DNA of 64,000 nt from Hymenobacter terrenus (GCF_000972495.1 NZ_LATM01000003.1:327367-391366); one strand, 5' to 3'; positions 17,934 to 26,403 are shown, counted from the first letter of the stretch. Made by a program: numbers and translations. The notes: generated by a model not told the origin, from the sequence alone.

Positions 17934-18776
17934 ATGACCGAACAATCCCGCCTTACGCCGCCCCCGGCCTCGTACGACGAGGCTGCCGAAGCCGCCGCGC
18001 TCCAGGCCGCTGCCAAACGTTCGCGCCGCTCCTTTCTCATCACGGGCGCTTTGGGGCTGGCGGGTCTAGCCGGCTGGCGCTGGCTCGATTCGCGCCCGAC
18101 AGTGGAGGGCATTCCCGGTCCACTGCGCAAAGTGCTCGACTTCAACGCGGACCTCACCAATGCGTACTACAAAAACACCCGTCTGGCGCCCGAATTTGCC
18201 CGGTCGCGCGCGCGAAAAATCCGTGTCAACGGCAAGGTGGGTCTGAGCAATGGCTTCGACCCCCAGACTTGGAAACTCACCGTGCAGGCCTACGCGCCGG
18301 TGGGCACCTCGCCTCAGGTGCACACGTTTACTATTGAGCAAATCAAGGCTCTGCCCCGCACCGAAATGACTACCGAGTTCAAGTGCATTGAGGGCTGGAG
18401 CACCATCGTGCACTGGGCGGGTGTGCGTTTGTCAGATTTCCTGGCCAAGTACCCGCTGGCCACCCGCTCGGGCCAGCGCATTGCCGACCCCCATAACCCG
18501 CCCGCCGACGCGGCAGCCTATGTGGGCATGACCACGCCCAACGACGGCTACTACGTGGGCCTGGAAATGCAGAGCGCCCTGCACCCCCAAACCCTGCTTT
18601 GCTACGAGATGAATGGCCAGCCGCTCAGCCTGGCACACGGTGCCCCCCTGCGGCTGGTGTCACCGCTCAAGTACGGCGTCAAGCACATCAAGCGCATCGG
18701 TACCATCGCCTTCACCGATGTCCGCCCCAAAGACTACTGGGCCGAGCTGGGTTACGACTGGCACGCAGGGCATTGA
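17934..18776 (+). CDS. Tat-exported molybdopterin-dependent oxidoreductase (MsrP/sulfite-oxidase fold)
   Basis: A 280-aa enzyme. The N-terminus has a twin-arginine signal (KRSRRSFLITGALGLAGLAG, residues ~23-42), so the protein is folded with its cofactor and exported. The molybdenum ligand is the Cys in EFKCIEGWS (~residue 146), followed by VHWAGVRLSDFL, and a Moco-binding end with HGAPLRLVSPLKYGVKHIK. This is the sulfite-oxidase/YedY fold without heme or dimerisation domains. The membrane cytochrome encoded upstream is its probable redox partner. The substrate could be a methionine sulfoxide or another S- or N-oxide; the sequence does not decide. Confidence 0.9.
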   Translation: MTEQSRLTPPPASYDEAAEAAALQAAAKRSRRSFLITGALGLAGLAGWRWLDSRPTVEGIPGPLRKVLDFNADLTNAYYKNTRLAPEFARSRARKIRVNGKVGLSNGFDPQTWKLTVQAYAPVGTSPQVHTFTIEQIKALPRTEMTTEFKCIEGWSTIVHWAGVRLSDFLAKYPLATRSGQRIADPHNPPADAAAYVGMTTPNDGYYVGLEMQSALHPQTLLCYEMNGQPLSLAHGAPLRLVSPLKYGVKHIKRIGTIAFTDVRPKDYWAELGYDWHAGH

Positions 18777-19184
18777 TTGAGCAGGTGGTTTCTTCGGCCA
18801 GTCACTCTCTGCATGCTTAGTTAGCCCCACTCCATGCCTGAAGAATTGCTGACGGGGACGAAATAGACCCTGGCGAAATACGGCTGGCAATTGGCACCCC
18901 TCACCCTGTCGTATTTGGTTGCTAAATGATGATACAGATTCATCCTAGCGCTGGGAGCCCGCACGATAAATAAAAGATAGGAAACCCAGCCATTGGGTTA
19001 GTCTCTGCGGTGCCTAGTTACGGACGTGGCTCAACCTCGCTGGGCAATTTCAACGACGGATGGTGACTGTTTTTAAGTGCCCAGTTTATGCGTTCGCCGG
19101 GCATTTTGAAAAGCTTAACATTGGAAAAGCCCATTTTGGACCGTTTTCCGAACTTGGGACGTAATAATTTTGTAACATTGCGCT
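18777..19184. other. intergenic region upstream of small-peptide/H1-like genes
   Basis: The 408 bp after the molybdoenzyme gene contain no credible gene. An exact -7 element near the right end (19165-19172) is listed separately. The end of the region (19090-19170) is AT-rich and promoter-like. Confidence 0.5.
19165..19172 (+). promoter_or_regulatory. Bacteroidota -7 promoter element
   Basis: TAATTTTG matches the TAnnTTTG -7 consensus exactly. A TTTTG at 19134-19138 is the nearest -33-like motif, but its spacing (26 bp) is longer than the usual ~19-20 bp. Transcription would begin near 19178, very close to the start codon of the 32-aa peptide, so the promoter may mainly serve the H1-like gene. 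Confidence 0.5.
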
Positions 19185-19283
19185 ATGGAATCACAATTAC
19201 CCCCTTCGCGCGATACGGTCATCATCACCGTGTTTATGGCAAGTATGGTCGTGTTGGCGTTGGTGCTGATGATCTTGCGTTAG
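19185..19283 (+). CDS. 32-aa single-helix membrane peptide
   Basis: ATG at 19185 to TAG at 19283 encodes a short polar N-terminus (MESQLPPSRD) followed by an unbroken hydrophobic helix (TVIITVFMASMVVLALVLMI) and a terminal LR. That is the layout of a bitopic small membrane protein. An exact -7 element lies just upstream and the H1-like gene starts 49 bp downstream. The leader would be only ~7 nt if that promoter is used, so translation could be leaderless or the ORF could be accidental. No family is recognised. Confidence 0.4.
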   Translation: MESQLPPSRDTVIITVFMASMVVLALVLMILR

Positions 19284-19332
19284 CCTCTGGTCCGAGCCCG
19301 CCTGAGGGTGAGACTTTTATTCTCTTTAGTAT

Positions 19333-19911
19333 ATGAGTAGTTCTAAACAACATCTTGCCGACCAACTGGCAGTAGCCGTGGCCCCGCACCTCGGTCTCGA
19401 CGAAGCCGGTGCCAATCGCCCCCCCAAGGCCGTGGCCAAAACGCTGCGGCAACTGGCCAAACAGTTGGCCAAGCAGCAAGCTAAAGCGGCCAAGGCTGCC
19501 CAGCCCGCCGCGCCAACTGGCAAGCGGGCGCGCAAAGCTTTGGCGGGCGAATTAGCCACGGCCCTTCAGCCCTACCTGGGCACGGCGGAGAACTCCGCTG
19601 CCGAGGTATCGAAAGGCGTCAGCAAAACCGTCAAGCGCTTGGCCGCCCAGTTGGTGAAGGAGAGCCGCAAACAAGCCAAGCGCACCACGAAAGAGGCTAA
19701 AAAGGCCGAAAAGGGTGAAAAATCAGGAAAGGAAACGGCTAAGGCCGCCGGCTCGACTCCTGATGCCGGTGCTGCCACTCCGGTAGCGAAAGCAGCCCGG
19801 CCAGTAGCCGCTCGTAAACCGGCCGCGTCGCGCCCAGCAGCTACCAAGCAGTCCGTGCCCAAAGCCACTGCTCCGGCCCCCATTAAAACAGAAACTGCCC
19901 CCGCAGCCTAA
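19333..19911 (+). CDS. histone H1-like Lys/Ala-rich protein with internal duplication
   Basis: A 192-aa basic protein. The N-terminal ~110 residues are two related units: LADQLAVAVAPHLGLDEA...KAVAKTLRQLAKQLAKQQAK and LAGELATALQPYLGTAEN...KGVSKTVKRLAAQLVKES. Each is a likely helical pair with a basic end. The C-terminal ~80 residues are a Lys/Ala/Pro/Thr tail like that of histone H1 or bacterial H1-like DNA-binding proteins. I infer a nucleoid-associated or other nucleic-acid-binding role, but the N-terminal unit is not a family I recognise. A strong terminator ends the gene 100 bp downstream. Confidence 0.7.
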   Translation: MSSSKQHLADQLAVAVAPHLGLDEAGANRPPKAVAKTLRQLAKQLAKQQAKAAKAAQPAAPTGKRARKALAGELATALQPYLGTAENSAAEVSKGVSKTVKRLAAQLVKESRKQAKRTTKEAKKAEKGEKSGKETAKAAGSTPDAGAATPVAKAARPVAARKPAASRPAATKQSVPKATAPAPIKTETAPAA

Positions 19912-20010
19912 CTTTATTCCTACCCTTCTTCACTCACCCAATTCTTGTCTGCTTGAAGGTGACGGCCGAAAGGTCTCTCTACCTTAGTGCAGCAGGATTT
20001 TTAAAAGAAA

Positions 20011-20041
20011 CAGCCCCAATTTGCAGATTGGGGCTGTTTTT
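20011..20041 (+). terminator. Rho-independent terminator
   Basis: CAGCCCCAAT and ATTGGGGCTG form a perfect 10-bp stem with a 6-nt loop, followed by TTTTT (20037-20041). It ends the H1-like transcript. Confidence 0.88.
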
Positions 20042-20307
20042 GTTTATAGGGAAAGGATACGACACGCGGCATATTTCTTAATTAAGTACGAGATGGTAGT
20101 GCCCGCCTGACCCACCCAGACCACGCGGGACTTATTCCCCTCTTCGCTACAAAGGTACCCCAGCCAGTAGCCCGCCAAATGCCCTTTCAGCAACCATAAC
20201 CGAACGGTAACCAGTGCGCAACATGGCCGACGAAAAATGAGCCGCGACGTCAAAATGAAAGATGGCAAGATGAGGGACAGCAGGAGGTAAGCTGTCTGCT
20301 TTTCGAC

Positions 20308-20354
20308 AACGCGAACGGGCCTGGTCTCACTATGAGACCAAGCCCGTTCGCGTT
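20308..20354. terminator. 22-bp-stem hairpin downstream of Crp/Fnr gene
   Basis: 20308-20329 (starting AACGCGAACGGGC) pairs with 20333-20354 with a single mismatch and a 3-nt loop. It lies 58 bp past the stop of the minus-strand Crp/Fnr gene and downstream of the plus-strand H1-like gene. No T-run follows on either strand, so it may be a bidirectional barrier or RNA-stabilising structure. The rest of 19912-20411 holds only the H1 terminator and no credible gene. Confidence 0.6.
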
Positions 20355-20411
20355 ACAATTCTTACTAAGAATGAATAGTGTGATTGGTGAGTATTAGCGT
20401 CCCCACCAGTT

Positions 20412-20993
20412 CTAGACGCGGCTCCGGATACGGCTGAGCGTTTCAGGCGCGATGCCTAGGTAAGCGGCAATTTCTCCCTGCGCCAGCTGTTGTGCCACCT
20501 GGGGTTGGCGGCGTAACAGTTCCTCGTAGCGCTGCTGTGCCGACTGAAACTGGAACGTAAAAGCCCGCTGTGCCAGCTGTACTAAGTAGATTTCGGTGAT
20601 GAGCCGACCGCAGCGCTCCCAGGTAGGGCTGGCGTTGTAGAGCTCATCGAGGTGGATGCGGGTGAAGCCGTACACCTGCATGTCGGTAGCAGCCAAAATG
20701 TTGGTTGAACTGGGCCGGCCGCTGAAAAAACTTTCGGCCTCGGTCATGGCATCGCCGGCGAACGACAGCCAGGTGATGCCGCCCGCATCCCCCGGATAAA
20801 CGTGGCGCGCAATGCCGGCCTGAATGATGAAGGCCTCTTCGCACACCGATCCGGCCTGGCAGATGAGCGTGTTTTTCGCAATATTTCGCTGCGTTACGCG
20901 ACCTCTCAGCAGTGCGTAGTCGACGGACGTAGGCTGCACGAACTGCTCCAGATAGGCTGCTAGTGGGGCGAGAGAGAAGGATAATTCAGACAC
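20412..20993 (-). CDS. Crp/Fnr family transcriptional regulator
   Basis: A 193-aa regulator: cyclic-nucleotide-binding-like beta barrel (~25-115, with RNIAKNTLICQAGSVCEEAFII and YPGDAGGITWLSF) and a shortened C-terminal helix-turn-helix ending GEIAAYLGIAPETLSRIRSRV, the usual Bacteroidota form. No Cys cluster for an Fe-S centre is seen at the N-terminus. A palindrome of Crp/Fnr type (TTGACTTAAGTCAA) lies ~1 kb away at the divergent lipoprotein promoters and could be its target. Its own upstream region carries a dispersed inverted repeat at 21019-21060. Confidence 0.9.
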   Translation of the reverse strand: MSELSFSLAPLAAYLEQFVQPTSVDYALLRGRVTQRNIAKNTLICQAGSVCEEAFIIQAGIARHVYPGDAGGITWLSFAGDAMTEAESFFSGRPSSTNILAATDMQVYGFTRIHLDELYNASPTWERCGRLITEIYLVQLAQRAFTFQFQSAQQRYEELLRRQPQVAQQLAQGEIAAYLGIAPETLSRIRSRV

Positions 20994-21018
20994 GAAATAG
21001 AGGAAGGACTAACGAGAT

Positions 21019-21060
21019 ACTATAGCGGTTTCGGGATGGGTGTACCGTAACCGCTATAGT
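21019..21060. repeat. copy of dispersed AGCGGTTTCGG element
   Basis: ACTATAGCGGTT (21019-21030) is repeated in exact inverted form at 21049-21060 around TCGGGATGGGTGTACCGT. The core AGCGGTTTCGG...GGGTGTACCGTA recurs at 52600-52626 and, inverted, near 50798-50822. Confidence 0.7.
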
Positions 21061-21174
21061 GCGCCACGCTCGACCTGATTTTTCAACTGAAGAGCCTTTC
21101 TAATTTACTAGGCTAAACTTCAAAAGCAAGTCCCAGACGCTTACACGCTGGGACTTGCGAATGGTGACGAAGGG

Positions 21175-21885
21175 CTACTGTACCGGAACGGTTTTGCCCT
21201 GGCCCTGGTAGCGGGTGAGGAGGGTGCCGCCCGCACTGCTGCCCTGTTGTAGGGGCAGGAGCAGGCTGCGGTTGATGACGGCCTGCGCGGGGCCATTAAG
21301 TAGCAGCCCAATACGGTTGGCTTCGAGGACTACTTCGGTCGCTCCCACGCCTGATTGCAGGAATACCTGGATGGGGTCGCTCTGGCCGGCGCCGTCCACG
21401 GTCACGTCGAGCACTTCGTTGGCCCGCACGGGTGGTCCGTCCCAGGTCACGGTATAGGCACTGCCCTTGGAGAGGTTGGTGAAGGAGGCCGGCAACTCGG
21501 CCGGTACTAGGCCGCCGATATTGTTGACGTACGTTTTGCCGTCGAGGTCCTTGAAGGTAAATGTGCCCTGGGTTTGCTGGCCTGCGAAGGTCTTTTCGTA
21601 GTAGTTAACCAGCGGTACGAAGGTCATCACGTCGTTGCCAAAGCGCACTTCTGACGGGGCTTTCAGCTCCAGCTGGGTGCCCGTGGTGCTGCCAAACTTA
21701 AAGGCGGCGCGAGCGTAGGTTTTGTCCTGCGCTTTGTCGTAAATCAATGAGTAATCGACGTATATGCGGTCCTGAGCCACGGAATCGGAGTCTTCCTTCT
21801 GACAGCTGGTTGTAACCAGAGCCAAGCCGAGCCACAGGGCAAAGCCGGTGATGAGACGGGTAAATAGAGGCAGGTCGAATTTCAT
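21175..21885 (-). CDS. lipoprotein of unknown function
   Basis: ATG at 21885 gives a 236-aa protein with a lipoprotein signal (lipobox LVTTSC, Cys at ~residue 24) and a beta-rich mature part. Motifs include DRIYVDYSLIYDKAQDKTYARA, SEVRFGNDVMTFVPLVNYYEK and, later, a segment rich in Val/Leu with VLEANRIGLLLNG. I recognise no family. The start at 21990 was rejected because it would read through the promoter and Crp/Fnr box. The gene is divergent from another lipoprotein gene (22067), sharing a 181-bp control region. Confidence 0.7.
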   Translation of the reverse strand: MKFDLPLFTRLITGFALWLGLALVTTSCQKEDSDSVAQDRIYVDYSLIYDKAQDKTYARAAFKFGSTTGTQLELKAPSEVRFGNDVMTFVPLVNYYEKTFAGQQTQGTFTFKDLDGKTYVNNIGGLVPAELPASFTNLSKGSAYTVTWDGPPVRANEVLDVTVDGAGQSDPIQVFLQSGVGATEVVLEANRIGLLLNGPAQAVINRSLLLPLQQGSSAGGTLLTRYQGQGKTVPVQ

Positions 21886-21923
21886 AAAATTTGAGAGGGA
21901 TTGGTGATTGGAATTAGAGAAAC

Positions 21924-21931
21924 CAAACTTA
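21924..21931 (-). promoter_or_regulatory. -7 promoter element of the 21.9-kb lipoprotein gene
   Basis: On the minus strand the sequence is TAAGTTTG, an exact TAnnTTTG match, ~40 bp before the start codon. The Crp/Fnr-type palindrome is centred 30.5 bp upstream, which places it near -43 relative to the expected start, where class II activators bind. Confidence 0.6.
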
Positions 21932-21953
21932 GTGCCAGAGGATAAGGGCTTGA

Positions 21954-21969
21954 TTTGACTTAAGTCAAA
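21954..21969. promoter_or_regulatory. Crp/Fnr-type operator, perfect 16-bp palindrome
   Basis: TTTGACTTAAGTCAAA is fully self-complementary and fits the Crp/Fnr superfamily pattern TTGAYNNNNRTCAA. It lies in the divergent control region of two lipoprotein genes, 1 kb from a Crp/Fnr regulator gene. Confidence 0.65.
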
Positions 21970-22066
21970 ATCGAGTAACTCGCCCAGCAAGTGCTTCGCC
22001 GCCTACGTACGGAAGGGCTAATGGGAGCTTTGGCATCTCACTTTTTCTTAATTATTCGTCTTTGAT

Positions 22067-23824
22067 ATGTATCTCACTCGTTTACTGTTAATAGCCAGCA
22101 TGCTGGTTTTGTTGCTCGGTGGTTGCCGGAAGGCAATCGTGAACCTGCTCATCCCCGACGCGCCGCCCTACCCGCACTACCAGAACAAGGCCGCTACCGT
22201 GGCCGAGGGTCAGCGTATTTCTGACCGCCTCGAAGCCTACATCAAGCGCTGGCTCGATGGCAAAGCGCCGGCCCAACTACCCGATAGCCTCCTGCCCGTG
22301 GGTGCCACGCCCGAGGTAACCCACTGGGTGCTGCAACGCCCCGAGCAGGTGCGCGCCGAAACGCAGTGGCTGATTCGCGAAGCTGGCCCCCTCAACCCCC
22401 AGCGCCTGCAGGGATACTACCCCGACCTGCACTGCACCTACCTGGTGCTCGGGGCCTGTTTCGCCCCATTCGGCACCAAGCTGATTATTGAAGGCGAATT
22501 TCCGCACAGCCGTTTTTTTGACATTCAGCTGTCTCCGCCCCTGGACCCGGCTTTTTACTATTATGACGGTACCTTTGGTTCGCCGGAGGTGCCCATCGTG
22601 GATGTTGATATTGACCCTCTGCCGGGCCACAACAACCCCTTTCGGGTGGGAGCCAACCGCCAGGCCACCAAGCGCGGCTACCGGGTAGAATACCAATTGG
22701 CCAATGGCAATGGGGCTGTGCTGGATCCAGCCTACCGCCCGCCGCACTTCCGGGCGCCCGGCAACCGCCGCTTCGGCAGCGCCATCCAATATCAAGGCGC
22801 GCTGGCCGACCCTAAGTTCTCGATTGGCGGGCACAAGCGCGGGGTTTGGAACACGGGCTCGCTCTGGGTGCGCTACTATGCCCCGGACCGGGCCGCTGGG
22901 TCGCGCGGCGGGGTGCCGCTGCCCAAGGTACTGTTTGAGCTGGCCGATGGCCGCCGCTTCTTTCTCAATGCTGACTTTTCAGCCCTCACGGCTCGCCTTA
23001 ATAAGGCCTCGGCGGGTCGGCCCTCGCCGCCGGCCGACCCCGGACCTGAGCAGGGGCCCACCGTGGGTTGGGCCCGTGACCTGGATATTTTTCACAACGG
23101 CTTGCTTGGTATTTTTCAGGCTAACGGCAAAACCACTGCAGCTGACAAAACTGAAATCCGGGACCTGGATTTGGGCGTTACCGGCCGGGGGCCGCAGCAG
23201 CCCGCACCCGGCAACTACGAGTCGTCGGCGAGCCGCTGCCTCTACATCAGCTACCTGAGCCGGGGCATGACGCTGGGCAAAGACAAAGTAATCGTGCTTA
23301 CAGGCCGGCTGCCCACCACGCCTCGCACTCTGGCCGGCAACCCACGCATGGAAAAAGCCCAGGCCCGCTATTTCTCTATCACGGCCTACCCGGAGCCAAA
23401 CTGGTTGGATCTGAGTACTATCGGCATACCTTCTTCATGCGTGATGGATGAGGAAATAGTGACCGACAAGGATGGCCGCTACGTGCTGGTGTACTCGCTG
23501 CCCGAAAACCGGCCGCGCAACGCTACCCCCGCCAACGGTGTCACCTGGCTCGACTGGGGCCCGCAAGCCCACGGCGGCTGGACTATTCGCTGGCTACACG
23601 TATTTCCCGATTGGAAAGACTTGAAAATTACTCCCGACGAAGCCAACCTGCCTGCCCGTTTCAGCGACTGGGCCAGCACCACCTACAACCCCGCGCTCAC
23701 CGGCCGCAACGACCAGTCGGGCTTCTTAGGCGAGTACCAGCCCCAGGTGCATTACCTGACAAAATTCGATTTTGAGGCCTTGGGCAATGGGTTCAGCCCA
23801 CGGCAAGTGCCGGTATGGAAATAG
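22067..23824 (+). CDS. large lipoprotein of unknown function
   Basis: A 585-aa protein with a lipoprotein signal (LLLGGC, Cys at ~residue 20). The mature protein has FFDIQLSPPLDPAFYYYDG (~165), GALADPKFSIGGHKRGVW, KVLFELADGRRFFLNADFS, SRCLYISYLSRGMTLGKDKVIVLTGR and RYFSITAYPEPNW, suggesting mixed alpha/beta domains resembling the beta-sandwich half of DUF1214/DUF1254-type proteins. That likeness is weak and I do not assign a function. It is divergent from the 236-aa lipoprotein gene and probably shares its control by the Crp/Fnr box. Confidence 0.7.
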   Translation: MYLTRLLLIASMLVLLLGGCRKAIVNLLIPDAPPYPHYQNKAATVAEGQRISDRLEAYIKRWLDGKAPAQLPDSLLPVGATPEVTHWVLQRPEQVRAETQWLIREAGPLNPQRLQGYYPDLHCTYLVLGACFAPFGTKLIIEGEFPHSRFFDIQLSPPLDPAFYYYDGTFGSPEVPIVDVDIDPLPGHNNPFRVGANRQATKRGYRVEYQLANGNGAVLDPAYRPPHFRAPGNRRFGSAIQYQGALADPKFSIGGHKRGVWNTGSLWVRYYAPDRAAGSRGGVPLPKVLFELADGRRFFLNADFSALTARLNKASAGRPSPPADPGPEQGPTVGWARDLDIFHNGLLGIFQANGKTTAADKTEIRDLDLGVTGRGPQQPAPGNYESSASRCLYISYLSRGMTLGKDKVIVLTGRLPTTPRTLAGNPRMEKAQARYFSITAYPEPNWLDLSTIGIPSSCVMDEEIVTDKDGRYVLVYSLPENRPRNATPANGVTWLDWGPQAHGGWTIRWLHVFPDWKDLKITPDEANLPARFSDWASTTYNPALTGRNDQSGFLGEYQPQVHYLTKFDFEALGNGFSPRQVPVWK

Positions 23825-23873
23825 CCTTATTATTGGTAGCCAAAATATGGGCGGTGCATCAGCCCGTCTGTGG

Positions 23874-24190
23874 TTATTTACCGGTCGTTTCGAAGGGCAG
23901 TCCAGGTGCTTCGAGGGCGGGGGTAGCAGCCCAAAAGGGTCGGATGAATTTATGTTGACGGTAGGCCAACCAGACCAAATAGGCCCCTGGCAAGGTGCCC
24001 AAAGCAATGGTCAGCCAGAAAAATGCTATTCCAAACGCACCTCCGGTCAGGCGTTCGTCGCCCAGTAGCCCGTTCAGTAAATTCCAGGTGGCATGCATGG
24101 TGATGCACAACTATAGCGTGCGAGTAAGCATGTAGAGCGCTGACCAAGCCTGCCTCTAGCCCGATAGCAATGGCCTACGGCAGTCCGTTC
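23874..24190 (-). pseudogene. remnant of a CPBP-family intramembrane protease gene
   Basis: The minus strand encodes the family's closing motif in LCITMHATWNLLNGLLGD (His followed by xxWN), then a membrane helix and a 25-residue tail. Upstream the similarity continues as SALYMLTRTL, a TAG at ~24108-24110 where Trp would fit, and, in another frame, AIAIGLEAGLV. The catalytic EExxxR part is absent. So only the last ~100 codons remain, with one stop and one frameshift, squeezed between the 585-aa lipoprotein and the AraC gene. Confidence 0.55.
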
Positions 24191-24263
24191 CCGGAGGCGC
24201 GCCTGGAAATATCCCGTATCCAACCTAGCAGACTATTCTCCTTCAAACCGGTTATTTCGTTGC

Positions 24264-25133
24264 GTGAAAGACATCTTCCCCTACTACTCCATCGGCCATT
24301 TTATCAACGAGCCGGACAATCCCACGGCCTTTGAAATCGTGCGCTTTGAGGACCTGACCGAGCCCGATGTGGAAGACCTGCATAAGCACACCTTCTACGA
24401 AGTTATCTGGACCGAAACCGGCGTCAGCAAGCAGGTGATTGATTACCAGGAGTACATCATTGCGCCGCAGAGTCTGTTCTTTATTTCGCCGGGGCAGCTG
24501 CATCAGTTCGAAGAGTGGCAGCACGTGACGGGCGGCAGCATTTTCTTCACTGAAGACTTTTTTCTGCTGCACCAGCAGAATCATGACGCGCTGTTTGAGC
24601 TAAGCTTTTTGGACAATTTCTACGGGCGCCCCTTCGTGCAGCCTGACGCGGGCAGCTACCGGGAAATCCGCCAAACTATCGACTTGCTGCTGGCCGAGCA
24701 CCGGCGGCCCGACCAGGCGCCGCGCATTGCGCAGGCATTGCTGCACGTGCTGCTGGCCCAGATTCAACGCTGCGTTGACGCCGAGACGCCCCAGCTGGTT
24801 TCCAAAAAATACTTGCTGCTCTACAAGCGCTTCAAGCTGCTGGTCGATGCTCATTTCAACGAGCCTTTCACGGTCAGCGACTACGCCGACCGGCTCCACA
24901 TTACCCAGCATCACCTCAACCATGTGGTCAAGCTCGTGACCGGCCGCACGGCTAGTGAGGTGCTGCGTGCCCGCCTCGTGCTGGAGGCCAAACGCCTGCT
25001 GTCCTTTACCGACCAGAACGCGACCGAAATTGCCGCCCAGCTTGGTGTGTTCGATTCGTCGTATTTCGCCAAGCTTTTCCGGGCCGAAACGGGTGTGTCG
25101 CCGTCGACCTTCCGTCGCCAGCATCTCCGATGA
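24264..25133 (+). CDS. AraC family transcriptional regulator
   Basis: A 289-aa protein using a GTG start. The N-terminal cupin-like sensor (DLHKHTFYEVIWTETGV, FFISPGQLHQFEEW) is followed by the two helix-turn-helix motifs of the AraC/XylS domain (FTVSDYADRLHITQHHLNHVVKLVTGRTA; ATEIAAQLGVFDSSYFAKLFRAETGVSPSTFRR). The converging GH5-like gene ends 22 bp away. What it senses is unknown; a small aromatic or sugar ligand is common for this layout. Confidence 0.92.
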   Translation: MKDIFPYYSIGHFINEPDNPTAFEIVRFEDLTEPDVEDLHKHTFYEVIWTETGVSKQVIDYQEYIIAPQSLFFISPGQLHQFEEWQHVTGGSIFFTEDFFLLHQQNHDALFELSFLDNFYGRPFVQPDAGSYREIRQTIDLLLAEHRRPDQAPRIAQALLHVLLAQIQRCVDAETPQLVSKKYLLLYKRFKLLVDAHFNEPFTVSDYADRLHITQHHLNHVVKLVTGRTASEVLRARLVLEAKRLLSFTDQNATEIAAQLGVFDSSYFAKLFRAETGVSPSTFRRQHLR

Positions 25134-25155
25134 ATAGTGGACTAGGCCGCTTTGG

Positions 25156-26346
25156 CTAACGCTGAGCCTGGGCCGGTGCAGAAGCGGGCTGCGTGAGCTG
25201 CTTGATCAAAGCAACCTCGGCCGGGCGGTAGGGCGAGCCGTCGGGCCGCAGGATTTCGTGGAACCATACCGTGGGCTGTCGGCCATTCACGTAGGGCTTT
25301 TCCCAGCTGTCCCAGGGCAGGTAGGTTTGGGTGCGGCCCGCCACGAAGCCCCAGCAGTACATGCCCACGTTGGCCTGCTTGGCCACGGGCAAGTGCGTTT
25401 CGAAGCGGCTAGCGGCCCCGCGGGCCATGAATTCGGTGCACATCACGGGGCGGCCCAGCTGTTGCAGCTCGGTTAGGCGCTTGGTGAAGGCTTGCTGGTC
25501 GGAGTAGTTATGGAAGGTGATGACATCGGAGTTGGCCAGCTGGATTTGCTCCATACGACGGGCTCGCAGGGGTTCCTGCCAGTTGGTGAGGCCGTACTCG
25601 TAAGGCCCCGAGGTGAGGGGCTGGCTGGGCCGGGCCTGCCGCGCCCACTGAAATACGCGGGGTAGCAGGTTGATGACCAGGCGCACCTTCTCCGCCGGCT
25701 CTCGCATGCGGTAGCTGACGTAGTTGATGTTGCTGGGCTCGTTCCAGACATCCCACAGCAGCACCCGCTCATCGTCCCTGAAGGCGCCGACAATGCCCGT
25801 TACGTAGGCTTGCAGACGGCGGTACTGGGTGGTATCCTGGAGAGCGGTTGCGCCGGGGCTTTGCACCCAGGCGGAATTGTGCACGCCGGGCGTGGGCTCG
25901 GGCTGCTTGCCCGGCTTGGGGTTGGGGTCCCAACAGGAGTCGAACAACACGAGCATGGGCCGAATATGGTGCTTCTGGCAGATGCTCAGAAACTGGCCAA
26001 TGCGTTGCTTGAAGCCCTCCGGGTCTTGTTGATAGGGAAGGTCGTGCAGAAACACGCGTAGGGTATTGATGCCCAGACTTTCGGCCCAGCCCAATTCTTT
26101 ATCGATAGTGGCCGGGTCGAAGGTGGCGGCCTGCCACATTTCCAGCTCGTTGATGGCCGTTGCCGGGATATAATTGGCCCCAAACAGCCAGGGCTGGCCC
26201 GCATACCAGGCATTGGCCCGCGCTGCCGACCACCGGCCGGGCGCCGACGGCAGCACGGCTGGCGAGCGTTGCAGATATAGTAAGCTACCCCCAGCCAGCA
26301 CCACCAACAGCAGCACCAAAAGCGCCGCCCGACGAACATATTTCAT
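25156..26346 (-). CDS. GH5-like (cellulase-fold) glycoside hydrolase, membrane-anchored or exported
   Basis: A 396-aa protein with an N-terminal hydrophobic anchor or signal (residues 6-26) and a TIM-barrel glycosidase domain. The acid/base Glu is in LLWDVWNEPSN (~residue 215) and the nucleophile Glu in PVMCTEFMARG (~309), the spacing expected in clan GH-A. INTLRVFLHDLPYQQDP and RPMLVLFDSCWDP are early barrel strands. The substrate is unknown; GH5-like relatives include mannanases and glucosylceramidases. The gene lies 57 bp after the acyl-CoA ligase stop, so it could be the last gene of that transcript, though its role does not fit the rest. Confidence 0.85.
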   Translation of the reverse strand: MKYVRRAALLVLLLVVLAGGSLLYLQRSPAVLPSAPGRWSAARANAWYAGQPWLFGANYIPATAINELEMWQAATFDPATIDKELGWAESLGINTLRVFLHDLPYQQDPEGFKQRIGQFLSICQKHHIRPMLVLFDSCWDPNPKPGKQPEPTPGVHNSAWVQSPGATALQDTTQYRRLQAYVTGIVGAFRDDERVLLWDVWNEPSNINYVSYRMREPAEKVRLVINLLPRVFQWARQARPSQPLTSGPYEYGLTNWQEPLRARRMEQIQLANSDVITFHNYSDQQAFTKRLTELQQLGRPVMCTEFMARGAASRFETHLPVAKQANVGMYCWGFVAGRTQTYLPWDSWEKPYVNGRQPTVWFHEILRPDGSPYRPAEVALIKQLTQPASAPAQAQR

Positions 26347-26403
26347 GAGAAAGGAAATAGAGTAAGAGCGAGGATTGAAAAGAACGCCGTAAGTCGTTCC
26401 TGA

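Noticed and set aside
20044..20268. 74-aa minus-strand frame
   Set aside because: No family, Arg/Leu-rich look of random frame, and it overlaps the region right after a terminator; no promoter seen.
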